A program made the translations under genes and the position numbers. Of a stretch of 64,000 nucleotides of DNA, positions 43,666 to 51,850 are shown one piece after another. The notes beneath the pieces are model-generated. The model saw only the letters and a program-made list of their open reading frames with translations, searched no databases and was not told the origin of the DNA. The stretch covers positions 10,719-74,718 of the forward strand of contig JAWWOO010000060.1 of the NCBI GenBank assembly GCA_033851545.1, written 5' to 3'. Every line of letters starts with the position of its first letter. The first letter of the stretch is position 1. Source of the stretch: JAWWOL01 sp033851545. GTDB taxonomy: Bacteria > Actinomycetota > Actinomycetes > JAWWOL01.

Positions 43666-44430
43666 TCACTCGGTTCGGGCACCGGCCTCGAGCACGGTGA
43701 GGTCGCGGACCGCGTACCGGTGATGCTCGGCCTCTTCCTTGAGTACGACGCTGAGGCAGCGGCGTACGACGTAGTCCTTGTCCGGGTAGGGGTCGGCCGG
43801 CTTGCGACCACATACCCGGTCGAGCTCGGCCTCGGTGAGCTCGTCGACGGCTCGGCGCATCGTGGCCATGCGGGCCAGCCGCGGCGCGAGTACCTCGTCG
43901 AGCGTCGGGGTGGCATCGAGGGTGAGCCCGAGCTTCGCCGATGCTTCGGCCGGCATCCCGCCGCCAGGAAGGCCCAACGGGTGGTACGGCGCGTCCTCCT
44001 CGAGCACGGCGTTGCCGATCCAGGCATCGCTGGCCATCAGCAGATGCCGCTGCGTCTCGACGAACGACCACTCGCCGTCGACCTGCTCGTGCAGCTTCGC
44101 CTCGGGTAGGCGCCTGGCGCGGTAGAGCGTCTCCTCCCATTGCTTCTCGATGGCATCCCAAGCGGCCCGGTATTCGGCGGCGGACGTGGCCTCACGGGCC
44201 AGCACCCGGTTGGGATGCAGCCGGTCGAGCTCGGCCTCGACGTAGGCGGTCACGTCGACGTCGTTGACAACGACACGCTCGAAGCCGCCACCGAGGGAGA
44301 CGTTGCCCCCATAGCAGTCCACGATCTTCAGGCCGGTGACGTCGCAATCGCGAATCTCGAGGCCGGAGAGGTCGCACAGGTGGATGCGGGCACCACGGAA
44401 CTGGTCACTTTGGGTGTACTCAGCAGGCAT
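43666..44430 (-). CDS. DinB-family protein with N-terminal pentapeptide-like repeats
   Basis: 254 residues from ATG at 44430. Residues 1-60 have a pentapeptide-like pattern (FRGARIHLCDLSGLEIRDCDVTGLKIVDCYGGNV). The DinB-like four-helix part follows, with metal-ligand His candidates in VETQRHLLMASDAWIG and EEAEHHRYAVRDL. DinB-type proteins include mycothiol-dependent transferases, plausible in an actinobacterium. Substrate unknown. Its start lies about 25 bp from repeat sequence associated with the IS left end. Confidence 0.82.
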   Translation of the reverse strand: MPAEYTQSDQFRGARIHLCDLSGLEIRDCDVTGLKIVDCYGGNVSLGGGFERVVVNDVDVTAYVEAELDRLHPNRVLAREATSAAEYRAAWDAIEKQWEETLYRARRLPEAKLHEQVDGEWSFVETQRHLLMASDAWIGNAVLEEDAPYHPLGLPGGGMPAEASAKLGLTLDATPTLDEVLAPRLARMATMRRAVDELTEAELDRVCGRKPADPYPDKDYVVRRCLSVVLKEEAEHHRYAVRDLTVLEAGARTE

Positions 44431-44532
44431 CGGGACAATTTCCCGTATCCGTCTGCGTTTCGTCAAGATCTCGGGCCCCAGTGGTTGTCACGAATGTTGG
44501 CCCCTGAGTCGTTCAGGTAGGAAGATCGGACG

Positions 44533-44766
44533 ATGAGTGAGGACGTCGTGTGGCGGCTGCTCGAGTGGGTTGATGGGCCTGCCGCTGAGCACAAGGACGT
44601 GGTTCGGGATGTCCTCGGGAGGCATCCAGAGATCGACGGTCTGACCGAGGAATGGTTGCGCGTCGATGTCGTGTGTGGACGGGATGGCGTTTCCCGCAAG
44701 CGGTTCATGGTCCGAACCAGTCCGCCGCCGGTGCGGCAGCGTAGGAGGCCTAGGCGCCTTCCGTGA
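44533..44766 (+). CDS. Small hypothetical protein inside the IS element
   Basis: 77 residues (MSEDVVWRLLEWVDGPAAEHKDVVRDVLGRHPEIDGLTEEW), acidic helical first part and a basic Pro/Arg tail. It lies between the IS left end and istB and runs towards istB, with 2 bp between the stops. Not part of the usual IS21 gene set, so a passenger or spurious frame. Confidence 0.4.
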   Translation: MSEDVVWRLLEWVDGPAAEHKDVVRDVLGRHPEIDGLTEEWLRVDVVCGRDGVSRKRFMVRTSPPPVRQRRRPRRLP

Positions 44767-44768
44767 GG

Positions 44769-45578
44769 TCAGCTGCCGCGCTTCCGGCGGGCGGTGGTCT
44801 TGCTGGTCCGTAGCCGGTAGGAGGTGGTGCCGGTTTCGAGGATGTGGGCGTTGAAGGTGACCCTGTCGACGATGGCGGCGACGAGGCGCGGGTCGGGGAA
44901 CACGGTGCCCCACTCGGAGAACGGCAGGTTCGTCGCGATCGCGATGGAGGCGCGTTCTTCGCGTTCGGTGATGATCTGGAACAGCAGCTCAGCCCCTCGG
45001 GGGTCGATCTGGACGTAGCCGAGCTCGTCGAGGAGCAGCAGGTCGAGGCGTCCGTAGCGGGCCACGACCCGGGATAGCAGCCGTTCGTCGGCGGCTTCGA
45101 CGAGCTCATTGACCAGCTGCGCGGTGGTCGCGTAGCGGACCCGGCGTCCTTGTTCGCAGGCCGCGAGACCGAGGCCGATGAGCAGGTGTGATTTCCCGGT
45201 GCCGGAGTCCCCGAGCAGCACCACCGGTTCGCCGGCGTCCATGTAGTGCCCCGCGGCCAAGTGCCCGAGGGTGGCCGCGGGGATGGTCGGGACGGCGTCG
45301 ACGTTGAACTCGGCCAGCCGCTTCAACCGCGGGAACCGTGCCTCGGCGATGCGCCGTGCCCGCCGGGTGGCGGTGCGGGTGTCGACCTCGGCGGCGAGAA
45401 CCTCGGCGAGGTAGCCAAGGTGGGACTGCCGTTCCCGCAGGGCGATCTCCGCCAGCGGGGTTGCCTCGGTCCTGACGGTCGGCAGGTGCAGTTCCCGTGC
45501 GGCGGCGCCGATCGAGGCTTGCGCCGCCGCGTCCACCGCGCTCGCGCCCGCGGTGGCCCTGGTTGTGGTGGTGGTCAT
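44769..45578 (-). CDS. istB: IS21-family ATP-binding protein IstB
   Basis: 269 residues. An N-terminal IstB helix region precedes an AAA+ domain with Walker A GDSGTGKS (123-130), Walker B DLLLLDELGYV and sensor ATNLPFSEW. IstB remodels target DNA and activates the IstA transposase. Its ATG overlaps the istA stop, giving coupled expression. Intact length suggests activity. Confidence 0.95.
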   Translation of the reverse strand: MTTTTTRATAGASAVDAAAQASIGAAARELHLPTVRTEATPLAEIALRERQSHLGYLAEVLAAEVDTRTATRRARRIAEARFPRLKRLAEFNVDAVPTIPAATLGHLAAGHYMDAGEPVVLLGDSGTGKSHLLIGLGLAACEQGRRVRYATTAQLVNELVEAADERLLSRVVARYGRLDLLLLDELGYVQIDPRGAELLFQIITEREERASIAIATNLPFSEWGTVFPDPRLVAAIVDRVTFNAHILETGTTSYRLRTSKTTARRKRGS

Positions 45579-47104
45579 GTTCCGCTCCCGCTCAGCAGCT
45601 GGTCGTAGTCGGTCAAGGTCGGCGCTGGGCGGTCGTAGCGGGCCAGCACCCCGATCGGGATCACCGCGGCCACCGGGGTCTGCTCCCGGCGGGCGTCGAT
45701 CAGGACCAGCTGCGGATCGAGCGACCCGGATGCGACGGCGCGGTCCATCGCCGCGGTCAGCGCGGCCGCGGGCATGGTCCGGTGCGCGAGCAGGACCTCG
45801 ATCAGAGCGCGGGTGCCGGCGGCATCGCCGCGGGCCCGACGGGCGGCGTCCCAGTAGCCCTGGTGGGAGGCGGTGAACAACCCGCGGCCCTTCGCCTGCG
45901 CCAGCGCGGTCGCACCAGGCAGCGCACCCGGCTTGGTCTTGAGCACCTCGAGGTAGTGGTCCAGGGCGAGCACCTCGACGTACTTCCCGACCGCCCGGTC
46001 ATGACGGGCTACCACCTTGGCGCCGTCGAACACCTCGACCGTGCGGGCAGACAGCCGGACGGCCAGCCGGCGGCCGGCGAAGCGGGCCGGGACGGAGTAG
46101 AAGCACTGCCGCACCGACACTCTGGCCCGGTTGTCGACCCGCGCCTCCAACAACCGGGCCGGGTCGAACACCTCCCCTGGCAGTCGCATCAACGCGGGTG
46201 CTTCGGCGGCGAACGCCGCGCCGACGGTGCGTGGTCGCCCGGTGATCACCCGACTCTCGTCGATCACGTCGGCGGCCGCGATGCGCTCGTTCAACGCCGC
46301 AAGGGACGTCACTTTGGGGAGGGGGACCAGGTGGCGGCGCCGGAACCGGCCGATCTCACCTTCGACGCCGCCTTTCTCGTGCGCGCCGACGAGTCCTGGC
46401 CGGCAGAAGAACGAGTCGAAGCCGTAGTGCGAGCGCAGCGCGACGAACCGTTCCGACTCCAGGCGGTCCCGGCCGCGCAGCACCCGGGTCACCGCAGGCT
46501 TCAAGTTGTCGTAGCGGACCAGCGCCGGGACACCGCCGAAGTGGTTGAACGCCAGCACATGTCCTTCCAGGAACGCCTCCTGCGCCTGCGTGCCGAAGGA
46601 GATATGGAACGCCCGACCGGAGTGCGACAACCGCATCACGAACAACCAGCACTTCACCGGCACCCCGGCAATCACCGCAAGGAACTCCCCGAAGTCGACC
46701 TCCGCTTCGGCACCCGGTAGGTGGGTCTGCGGGATCGCCACCTCAACCTGGTTCAGCCCGAGCTCGGTCCGGCGGCGTGCGACGTGGCGGGACACCGTGA
46801 TCTCCGACACCGTCGCACCGTGCTCGGCGACCAGGCGTTGCCAGACCCGTCGGGCGGTGTGCCGCTGCTTGCGCGGCACGTCCCGGTCGCCCAGCAGCCA
46901 GCCGTCGATCACCGCCACCCACGGCTCGATCGCCGGCCGCGACCGCGGCGGGTAGGTCTTCCGCGGTGGCGGCACCGGCGAGGCCAACGCTTGCCGCACC
47001 ACCCGCCGGTGCACCCCGTGCCGGTCCGCCAGCTCGTGGATCGACAGGCCTTCCAGCCGCTTGTCCCGCCTGATCTGCTCGAACAACTCCACCCGTGACC
47101 GCAT
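45575..47104 (-). CDS. istA: IS21-family transposase IstA
   Basis: 509 residues. N-terminal helix-turn-helix (LEGLSIHELADRHGVHRRVVRQAL), a second DNA-binding segment (RRVWQRLVAEHGATVSEITVSRHV), then an rve-type integrase core: EAEVDFGEFLAVIAGVPVKC (first Asp), VRYDNLKPAV (second Asp), and Glu in AHEKGGVEGEIGRFRR. The DDE triad is complete. Followed by a beta-barrel C-terminal domain. Intact. Confidence 0.95.
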   Translation of the reverse strand: MRSRVELFEQIRRDKRLEGLSIHELADRHGVHRRVVRQALASPVPPPRKTYPPRSRPAIEPWVAVIDGWLLGDRDVPRKQRHTARRVWQRLVAEHGATVSEITVSRHVARRRTELGLNQVEVAIPQTHLPGAEAEVDFGEFLAVIAGVPVKCWLFVMRLSHSGRAFHISFGTQAQEAFLEGHVLAFNHFGGVPALVRYDNLKPAVTRVLRGRDRLESERFVALRSHYGFDSFFCRPGLVGAHEKGGVEGEIGRFRRRHLVPLPKVTSLAALNERIAAADVIDESRVITGRPRTVGAAFAAEAPALMRLPGEVFDPARLLEARVDNRARVSVRQCFYSVPARFAGRRLAVRLSARTVEVFDGAKVVARHDRAVGKYVEVLALDHYLEVLKTKPGALPGATALAQAKGRGLFTASHQGYWDAARRARGDAAGTRALIEVLLAHRTMPAAALTAAMDRAVASGSLDPQLVLIDARREQTPVAAVIPIGVLARYDRPAPTLTDYDQLLSGSGT

Positions 47105-47330
47105 CCTGACCGACCCTCACGTCGACGACACCGACACGAGGCATCACAACCGGGGTGGGGCCAACATTCGTGACGACACACCGCCCACCACCAGCACGGC
47201 CATCACCACCCTGCCGGGGCCAGAATTCGTGACGACAACCCGTCCCGGTGGGGCCATGTCAGGTGACCACACTCAATCTGGCGCAGGCCCATGTTCGGAC
47301 TAGCCGGGACCCGGAGCTGGGGTGTCGGGG

Positions 47331-47942
47331 CTACGAGTCCGACCCTGGGAAGTCGTCCACCAGCCCCGCGTCGACGAGCGGTGGTGACGGCCACGAGTCG
47401 ATCAGCAACTCGTCGCCTATGTCCACGACCGCAACCGCGCCATCGCGGTAGTGGGCGACGAACCCCGCGCTGATCCGCTTCCCGGATGGGTGGCGCGTCC
47501 ACAGCGGAGTGACCCGTTGGACCGACTGGCCGAGGTGCTGCGCGAAAGCAGTTACAGCGACATCGCGCTCCACTTCGATACGCCCGTCGAGCTCTGGCAT
47601 GTTGAACGAGTCACCCGGATCGCTGAGCAGGCACGCGATACCTCCTCGACCGGGGGTCTGCAGCATCACCCAACCGAGTGTGTCCACTGACAGCCAGACA
47701 GTCATCGGGTTGGCGTCCCGTTTTCCCGCGTGCAGGTACCAACTCGCAGCGAGGCGATCAACAACCGCGCCAACTAGCGCGTCGGCAGGCACCTCACGCT
47801 TATCCGACAACTCGGGCCTGTCGCGCTTCAGCAGTTTCAGGAGCACGTGCCCAGCGCGTTGGGCCCGGACAACGACAACGAGCAGCCACCGAGTGCGCCG
47901 GTCATGTCTGTCCCACGGGGTCTCGTGGCTGCTCGGAGTCAT
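47331..47942 (-). CDS. Hypothetical protein
   Basis: 203 residues from ATG at 47942 (MTPSSHETPWDRHDRRTRW); the longer upstream frame runs into a repeat copy and is discounted. Charged, no signal peptide or membrane helix. TVWLSVDTLGWVMLQTPGRGGIACLLSDPGDSF and GFVAHYRDGAVAVVDIGDELLIDSW look like beta-rich structure. No family recognised. It lies between the IS right end and the second sigma cassette. Confidence 0.55.
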   Translation of the reverse strand: MTPSSHETPWDRHDRRTRWLLVVVVRAQRAGHVLLKLLKRDRPELSDKREVPADALVGAVVDRLAASWYLHAGKRDANPMTVWLSVDTLGWVMLQTPGRGGIACLLSDPGDSFNMPELDGRIEVERDVAVTAFAQHLGQSVQRVTPLWTRHPSGKRISAGFVAHYRDGAVAVVDIGDELLIDSWPSPPLVDAGLVDDFPGSDS

Positions 47943-48021
47943 GCGCCGATCGTGACAGCAAAGGTTGGGTCGGTCGATCCGAGCCGCGTCGTCCGTCTTC
48001 AGATCACTCCCAGGGACACAG

Positions 48022-48160
48022 TCCGATAGCCGAACCTCAACCGGCACACCGTACGGTCGGTCCGCGGGGGCAGCCGCCGGTCCTGGAGCCCGTCGCAATT
48101 GCCGATCCTCGTTAGGGGCGGGGTGCTCCGCCTGCCGGTCGACCTCCGGGATGTCGCCAC
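48022..48160 (-). repeat. Dispersed intergenic repeat, full copy plus variant block
   Basis: Plus strand: CCGATAGCCGAACCTCAACC, GGCACACCGTACGGTCGGTCC, ... CGTCGCAATTGCCGATCCTC (48022-48112). It then continues with GGGTGCTCCGCCTG, GTCGAC, the block also seen at 36525. Strong similarity to the copies at 49571 and 63706. (The middle block is given in two parts for brevity.). Confidence 0.9.
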
Positions 48161-48239
48161 GTGTGCAAGCAGTGCCTTGTCGATGGCGGAGGGGCTGATG
48201 CTCGTGAGCCAAGGGCCCACGCTTTGAGATGGTGTCAGG

Positions 48240-48923
48240 TCAGCCGTCGGCGGTATTCAGTAGCACCGTCCCGGTCGCGGCGTCGATCGTGGTTACGCCG
48301 GTGCAGCGCCGCATGGTCGGCGCCGGCGGGGTCGGCCCGGGCCCCGTCGCAGCCGGTGAGCTTGACGCCTCGCCGCCGGCTGGAATCGCGTGTCCCCCGG
48401 CGGCCGAGCAGTCAGACGGTGGGATCGCGACCAGCCAGACCACGCGGTGCACGATCGGTGGGGACGGGAAGCTGAAGGACAGGTCGGCCAGTGTCAGCAC
48501 CGCGCCGCCTCGGCGGCCACACACGCCCCGCTGGGTGCACACCTGGTAGGCCCGCTCGGCGGTGATCTTCGGGATGAAGCCCGCGGGCAGCGGGTCGAGA
48601 TGCATGGATTGTCCATGGAACCCCTGGGTCGGGGCGAGGACGGGCGGCGCCAGCCTCGCGGACGGCCAACCAGGAGGTCCCTTGACGTGCTGGTAGCCGG
48701 CAGCAACGCCGAACTGGGCGTTGGTCCGCTCGACACGTACGGCGTGACCGGCAACAGCCCCACCAACGGCGACCACGACTGCGACCGCTCCCACAGACCC
48801 GGCGGCGCGGCGGCGTAGCACCTGACGGCGCCGGACGTGAGCCCCTTCGAGGAGCCCCGGAGGCGCCGGCGCTGATTCGGCGAGCCGTGTGAGCAGGTCG
48901 TGCAGGTCGGTGTCGGTACTCAT
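48240..48923 (-). CDS. Membrane protein paired with the second sigma factor
   Basis: 227 residues. A cytoplasmic N-terminus (MSTDTDLHDLLTRLAESAPAPPGLLEGAHVRRRQVLRRR) leads to one helix (AAGSVGAVAVVVAVGGAVAGHAV) and an external domain with Cys pairs (VCTQRGVCG, SDCSAAGG, RRCTG). It ends TTIDAATGTVLLNTADG, similar to the end of the lipoprotein at 16304-16786. ATGA overlap with the sigma gene. Same layout as the pair at 29533-31091, but a different external domain. Confidence 0.72.
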   Translation of the reverse strand: MSTDTDLHDLLTRLAESAPAPPGLLEGAHVRRRQVLRRRAAGSVGAVAVVVAVGGAVAGHAVRVERTNAQFGVAAGYQHVKGPPGWPSARLAPPVLAPTQGFHGQSMHLDPLPAGFIPKITAERAYQVCTQRGVCGRRGGAVLTLADLSFSFPSPPIVHRVVWLVAIPPSDCSAAGGHAIPAGGEASSSPAATGPGPTPPAPTMRRCTGVTTIDAATGTVLLNTADG

Positions 48924-49423
48924 TCGGTGTCCTTCCGGGTTACCGCTTCCGCGGTCAGCAGCGCGCGCATGGCCGCGACGGCCTTGCTCGACTGGCTCTT
49001 GACTGTGCCGACCGCGACGCCGAGCGCGGCGGCGGTCTCGGCCTCGCTCAGCTGCTCGTAGTAGCGCAGGACGAGCACCTCGCGCTGGCCTCTGGGCAGC
49101 CGGCGCAGCAGCCCGAGCAGGGTGTCACGCAGTTCAAGGTCGATGCCGAGCGGGGCAGCTCGCTCCGGAGGTGCACCGACCCTTTCGGGCCGCCGGGCCC
49201 GGCGTCTGAACGAGGAGGCGGCGGCGTTGCACACCGCCCGGCGCAGGTAGGCATCGACGCTGTCTGCTCTGCGGATCTTCGCCCAGCGCACCCCGGCACT
49301 GCCCAGGACGTCCTGCACCAGGTCCTGCGCGTCGTGCGGGTTGCCCACCAGCAGGTAGGCCAGCCGGTACAGCGCGGGCCCGCGACCGCGAACGTACGCC
49401 TCGAAGTCGTCGTGGTCGCGCAC
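48920..49423 (-). CDS. SigE-family ECF RNA polymerase sigma factor
   Basis: 167 residues from GTG at 49423, chosen because AGGGAGGT lies at proper spacing; the frame continues upstream to ATG 49474. Region 2: DFEAYVRGRGPALYRLAYLLVGNPHDAQDLVQDVLGSAGVRW. Region 4: LLRRLPRGQREVLVLRYYEQLSEAETAAALGVAVGTVKSQSSKAV. SigE-like actinobacterial subgroup. Paralogous to the sigma factor at 30552, with an equally placed membrane partner. Confidence 0.92.
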   Translation of the reverse strand: MRDHDDFEAYVRGRGPALYRLAYLLVGNPHDAQDLVQDVLGSAGVRWAKIRRADSVDAYLRRAVCNAAASSFRRRARRPERVGAPPERAAPLGIDLELRDTLLGLLRRLPRGQREVLVLRYYEQLSEAETAAALGVAVGTVKSQSSKAVAAMRALLTAEAVTRKDTE

Positions 49424-49570
49424 TCTCACACCTCCCTGGCCATCCTCCTGCCTTCCTAGTCGCCATCGGGCCATGAATGGTTGCCGCAGGGATGCCGGGT
49501 CACTAAAGACCGCCAGCGACGCGGATGCGCCAGGACCACCTCACTCGTTGAAAGGCTCGGAGTCGCGGGT

Positions 49571-49677
49571 ACCGAACCTCAACCGGCACATCGCACGGTC
49601 GGTCCGCCCGGCGCAGCCGCAGGGCCGTCCTGCCTGTAGCAGCGCCGATCGGTGACCGGGAACGGGACCCTCATCGG
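49571..49677 (-). repeat. Dispersed intergenic repeat, longest copy (reverse orientation)
   Basis: All three blocks in one place. On the plus strand: right arm CCGAACCTCAACCGGCACAT, middle GGTCGGTCCGCC, core GCCGATCGGTGACCGGGAAC, and outer block GGGACCCTCATCGG. It shares 32 identical bases with the copy at 21385-21430. This copy defines the full unit, 107 bp. Confidence 0.93.
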
Positions 49678-49957
49678 AACGACCGCGGCCGGCACCGGCG
49701 TCAGTGGTCGAAGGTGTGCCGGTCGGCGTTCGGTGAGTGAAGCGCCGGAGGCCCGGGCCCTCGGAGGGCTTGTCTCCGCTGTTGGTCAGCGAAGGGCGAC
49801 GCAGGGGCAGACTCTGGGCGTCTTGCGTCGTGGCTCCTCGACGGAGTGCACATCGCCCAGCGGGACATGCCGGGATCCGGTACCGATGACGTGGCGCGGC
49901 TGGTCGCGTCGGTTGAACCCTTCAGACGGCACCGGCGTCCTTGCCGCCGGAGGGGCG

Positions 49958-51205
49958 ATGAGGCGCATCTGGGTGATGACGGTCAGTCTGTTGATGGCGG
50001 GCTGTACGACGCACGCAGCTCAGCATTCGACGACGCCGAACCCAGCCCTGAGCCGGGCGCTGTCCAGCACGGCGTCAACGAGCACTGCCGTGAAGACCCG
50101 GCCTTCCAGTTCGTTCACCAGCACGGCTGCCCCGACCAGCGCCACCGCCGCGCCGACCGCCACCCGGGCCACGGTGCCACCGCCCGCTGTCGAACCGGGC
50201 AGTCCGCCCAGCATCATCGCCGCCGTGATCACCGGCGCCCGTTCCGGCGCGGTCCTCATGCGTGCCTGTCTGCCCGGGCCGGCCTGCACCTACCGGGTCG
50301 ACACAACGACCGACGACGGCGCCACCTGGCGGATCGGCCCGACGCTCGGTCGCCGACTGTCCGGCATCCACGAGGAGCAGGAGTCGCTCGGGCGGCTGGT
50401 GGCGCTCGACCCGCAGCACCTATACGCGTACGGCACCGACTTCATCAACCAGGCGGCATGGCAATCAGCCGACGGTGGAGCGACCTGGCGACGTCTCCTG
50501 CTGCCCACTGGGGGCTTCGAGCTCAGCCCCGGGACGCGGGACGTGCTCGAGGTTTCGCGGCCGACCCGGTTGGGCGACCAGGACATCGGCAGGTACGTGA
50601 TCATCCGGCCTAACGGGACAACGTCGGTGCGCGCTCAGTTTCCAGTGGGTAGTGGGAACTGGGTCTCGCCCATGGCGAGGACGGTGACCGCGACGATCGT
50701 CGTCGAGGCCGACAACCGCGGTCGCGCGTGGTTGATGAAGTCCTTCGACGAAGGACTGTCCTGGTCACGGCTGCCGGCTCCTGGCTGTCCACAGGGAGCG
50801 TTCGGCGGGCCTCTCGCTGTGGATGGGTACACCCTGTTCCTCGAGTGCTATGACACCGAGGCCCTGCTTCGCTCCGACGACGGCGGCGTGACGTGGCACA
50901 GGGTGGGATCCGTGCCGAGCAACTTCAGCCTGACCGTGGGTACGGACGCGGTGCTCTGGGGCGCCGGCAACGGAGCGCAGCAGCCGAGCTCGACAGTCCT
51001 CGTGGTGTCGCGCAACACCGGCCGGAGCTGGAGCGCCGTACCCGTCGGCACGGTAAGGCCAAACACGGCCGTCTTCGGGCCGGCCGTCAAAGGCGACTCG
51101 GCCTGGTTCGCGGCCTACGACCAGACCGGCACCACCCAGCGCGACCTGCTGCACCTCACCGCCGACGCCGGGCTGCATTGGCGCACGGTACGCATCCCCA
51201 GCTGA
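49958..51205 (+). CDS. BNR/sialidase-like beta-propeller lipoprotein
   Basis: 415 residues from ATG at 49958, preceded by GGAGGGGCG. Signal MRRIWVMTVSLLMAGC, lipobox LMAGC, Thr/Ser/Ala/Pro linker of about 75 residues. BNR-like blades with Asp-box variants follow: TTDDGATWRIGP, SADGGATWRRL, SFDEGLSWSRL, SDDGGVTWHRV, SRNTGRSWSAV and TADAGLHWRTV. Such propellers are often glycan-binding; sialidase catalytic residues are not visible. Paralogue of the gene at 59946. Confidence 0.85.
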   Translation: MRRIWVMTVSLLMAGCTTHAAQHSTTPNPALSRALSSTASTSTAVKTRPSSSFTSTAAPTSATAAPTATRATVPPPAVEPGSPPSIIAAVITGARSGAVLMRACLPGPACTYRVDTTTDDGATWRIGPTLGRRLSGIHEEQESLGRLVALDPQHLYAYGTDFINQAAWQSADGGATWRRLLLPTGGFELSPGTRDVLEVSRPTRLGDQDIGRYVIIRPNGTTSVRAQFPVGSGNWVSPMARTVTATIVVEADNRGRAWLMKSFDEGLSWSRLPAPGCPQGAFGGPLAVDGYTLFLECYDTEALLRSDDGGVTWHRVGSVPSNFSLTVGTDAVLWGAGNGAQQPSSTVLVVSRNTGRSWSAVPVGTVRPNTAVFGPAVKGDSAWFAAYDQTGTTQRDLLHLTADAGLHWRTVRIPS

Positions 51206-51429
51206 TGGAGAAGCCAACGCCGGCGCGCCCAGCCGACCGCACCAGGCTCCCAGCTCGCGGCCACGAAAAGGCCAACATCGCGAGACCGCGGCTAAGGGGC
51301 TGGTCCGGCAACGCCACGCCGTACCTCTACGTTGCGCGGTGTCAGAACGGCTGCCCCGGATTGCCGCCAAATCACTAGCACAGCGCGAGGAGTGCCAGCC
51401 GTGCGACAGCGGACGTCCTGCGTGTTCCG

Positions 51430-51455
51430 CTCAGCGATCGTCAATCGGGGCAGCC
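51430..51455 (+). repeat. Dispersed repeat variant core
   Basis: CTCAGCGATCGTCAATCGGG. The same variant appears at 15335-15359 (TTAGCGATCCTCAATCGTGG). Confidence 0.45.
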
Positions 51456-51523
51456 CGTCTGGTCACTGCCGGCGAGGATGGCCGTCGGGGCGTGGAAAGC
51501 CTGAAGACCCTCGCGGGGAGGCC

Positions 51524-51703
51524 TCACCCCAAGGGGATCATGCCGTTGCCATACGAGCCCGGGCCCCGGTCGCGTTTCTCATCGTCCTTGCCGCAGCGGA
51601 AGCACTGTGGGTAGCGTTGACCGTCCTCGGTCGAGTGCCATCGCCACTCGTGCTGCAGGTTCAGCCCGCACAAGACCAGGCGATGGACCGTCCGAGTTGC
51701 CAT
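51524..51703 (-). CDS. Small zinc-ribbon-like protein
   Basis: 59 residues from ATG at 51703, which follows an excellent GCAAGGAGGGAACCACC. VLCGLNLQHEWRWH and YPQCFRCGKDDEKRDRG give Cys, His, and CFRC ligands that could hold one zinc. The same style occurs in small actinobacterial proteins of unknown role. The good ribosome site supports expression. Confidence 0.6.
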   Translation of the reverse strand: MATRTVHRLVLCGLNLQHEWRWHSTEDGQRYPQCFRCGKDDEKRDRGPGSYGNGMIPLG

Positions 51704-51850
51704 GGTGGTTCCCTCCTTGCCGGGTGTCTGGTGGCTCGTCACGGCCACGCACAGAGTCACGGCGTGCGCGAGCACCCCGGCCGCGTGCCTGATCTGCTGC
51801 CGGTTGGTCAGACCGGGCAGGTCGGCTGGACCTTGCGCCGACGGGGCGCG

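Larger units (their letters stand above)
44474..47253 (-). mobile_element. IS21-family insertion sequence
   Basis: About 2.8 kb. Two overlapping transposition genes (istA 45575-47104, istB 44769-45578) run leftwards. Left end: GGCCCCAGTGGTTGTCACGA, then ATGTTGGCCCC. Right end: GGGGCCAACATTCGTGACGA at 47157 and GGGGCCAGAATTCGTGACGA at 47216, then GGGGCC near 47250. Several copies of the end motif, characteristic of IS21, are present on the right. Exact borders and target duplication could not be fixed by eye. Confidence 0.88.

Noticed and set aside
42510..44505. Composite transposon carrying dinB-like and yjbR genes
   Set aside because: The ends are in direct orientation and only one IS copy is intact, so a functional composite cannot be claimed; kept as an IS remnant.
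45497..46720. 407-codon frame opposite istA
   Set aside because: A shadow of the transposase gene, His/Arg/Gly-rich, without recognisable domains.
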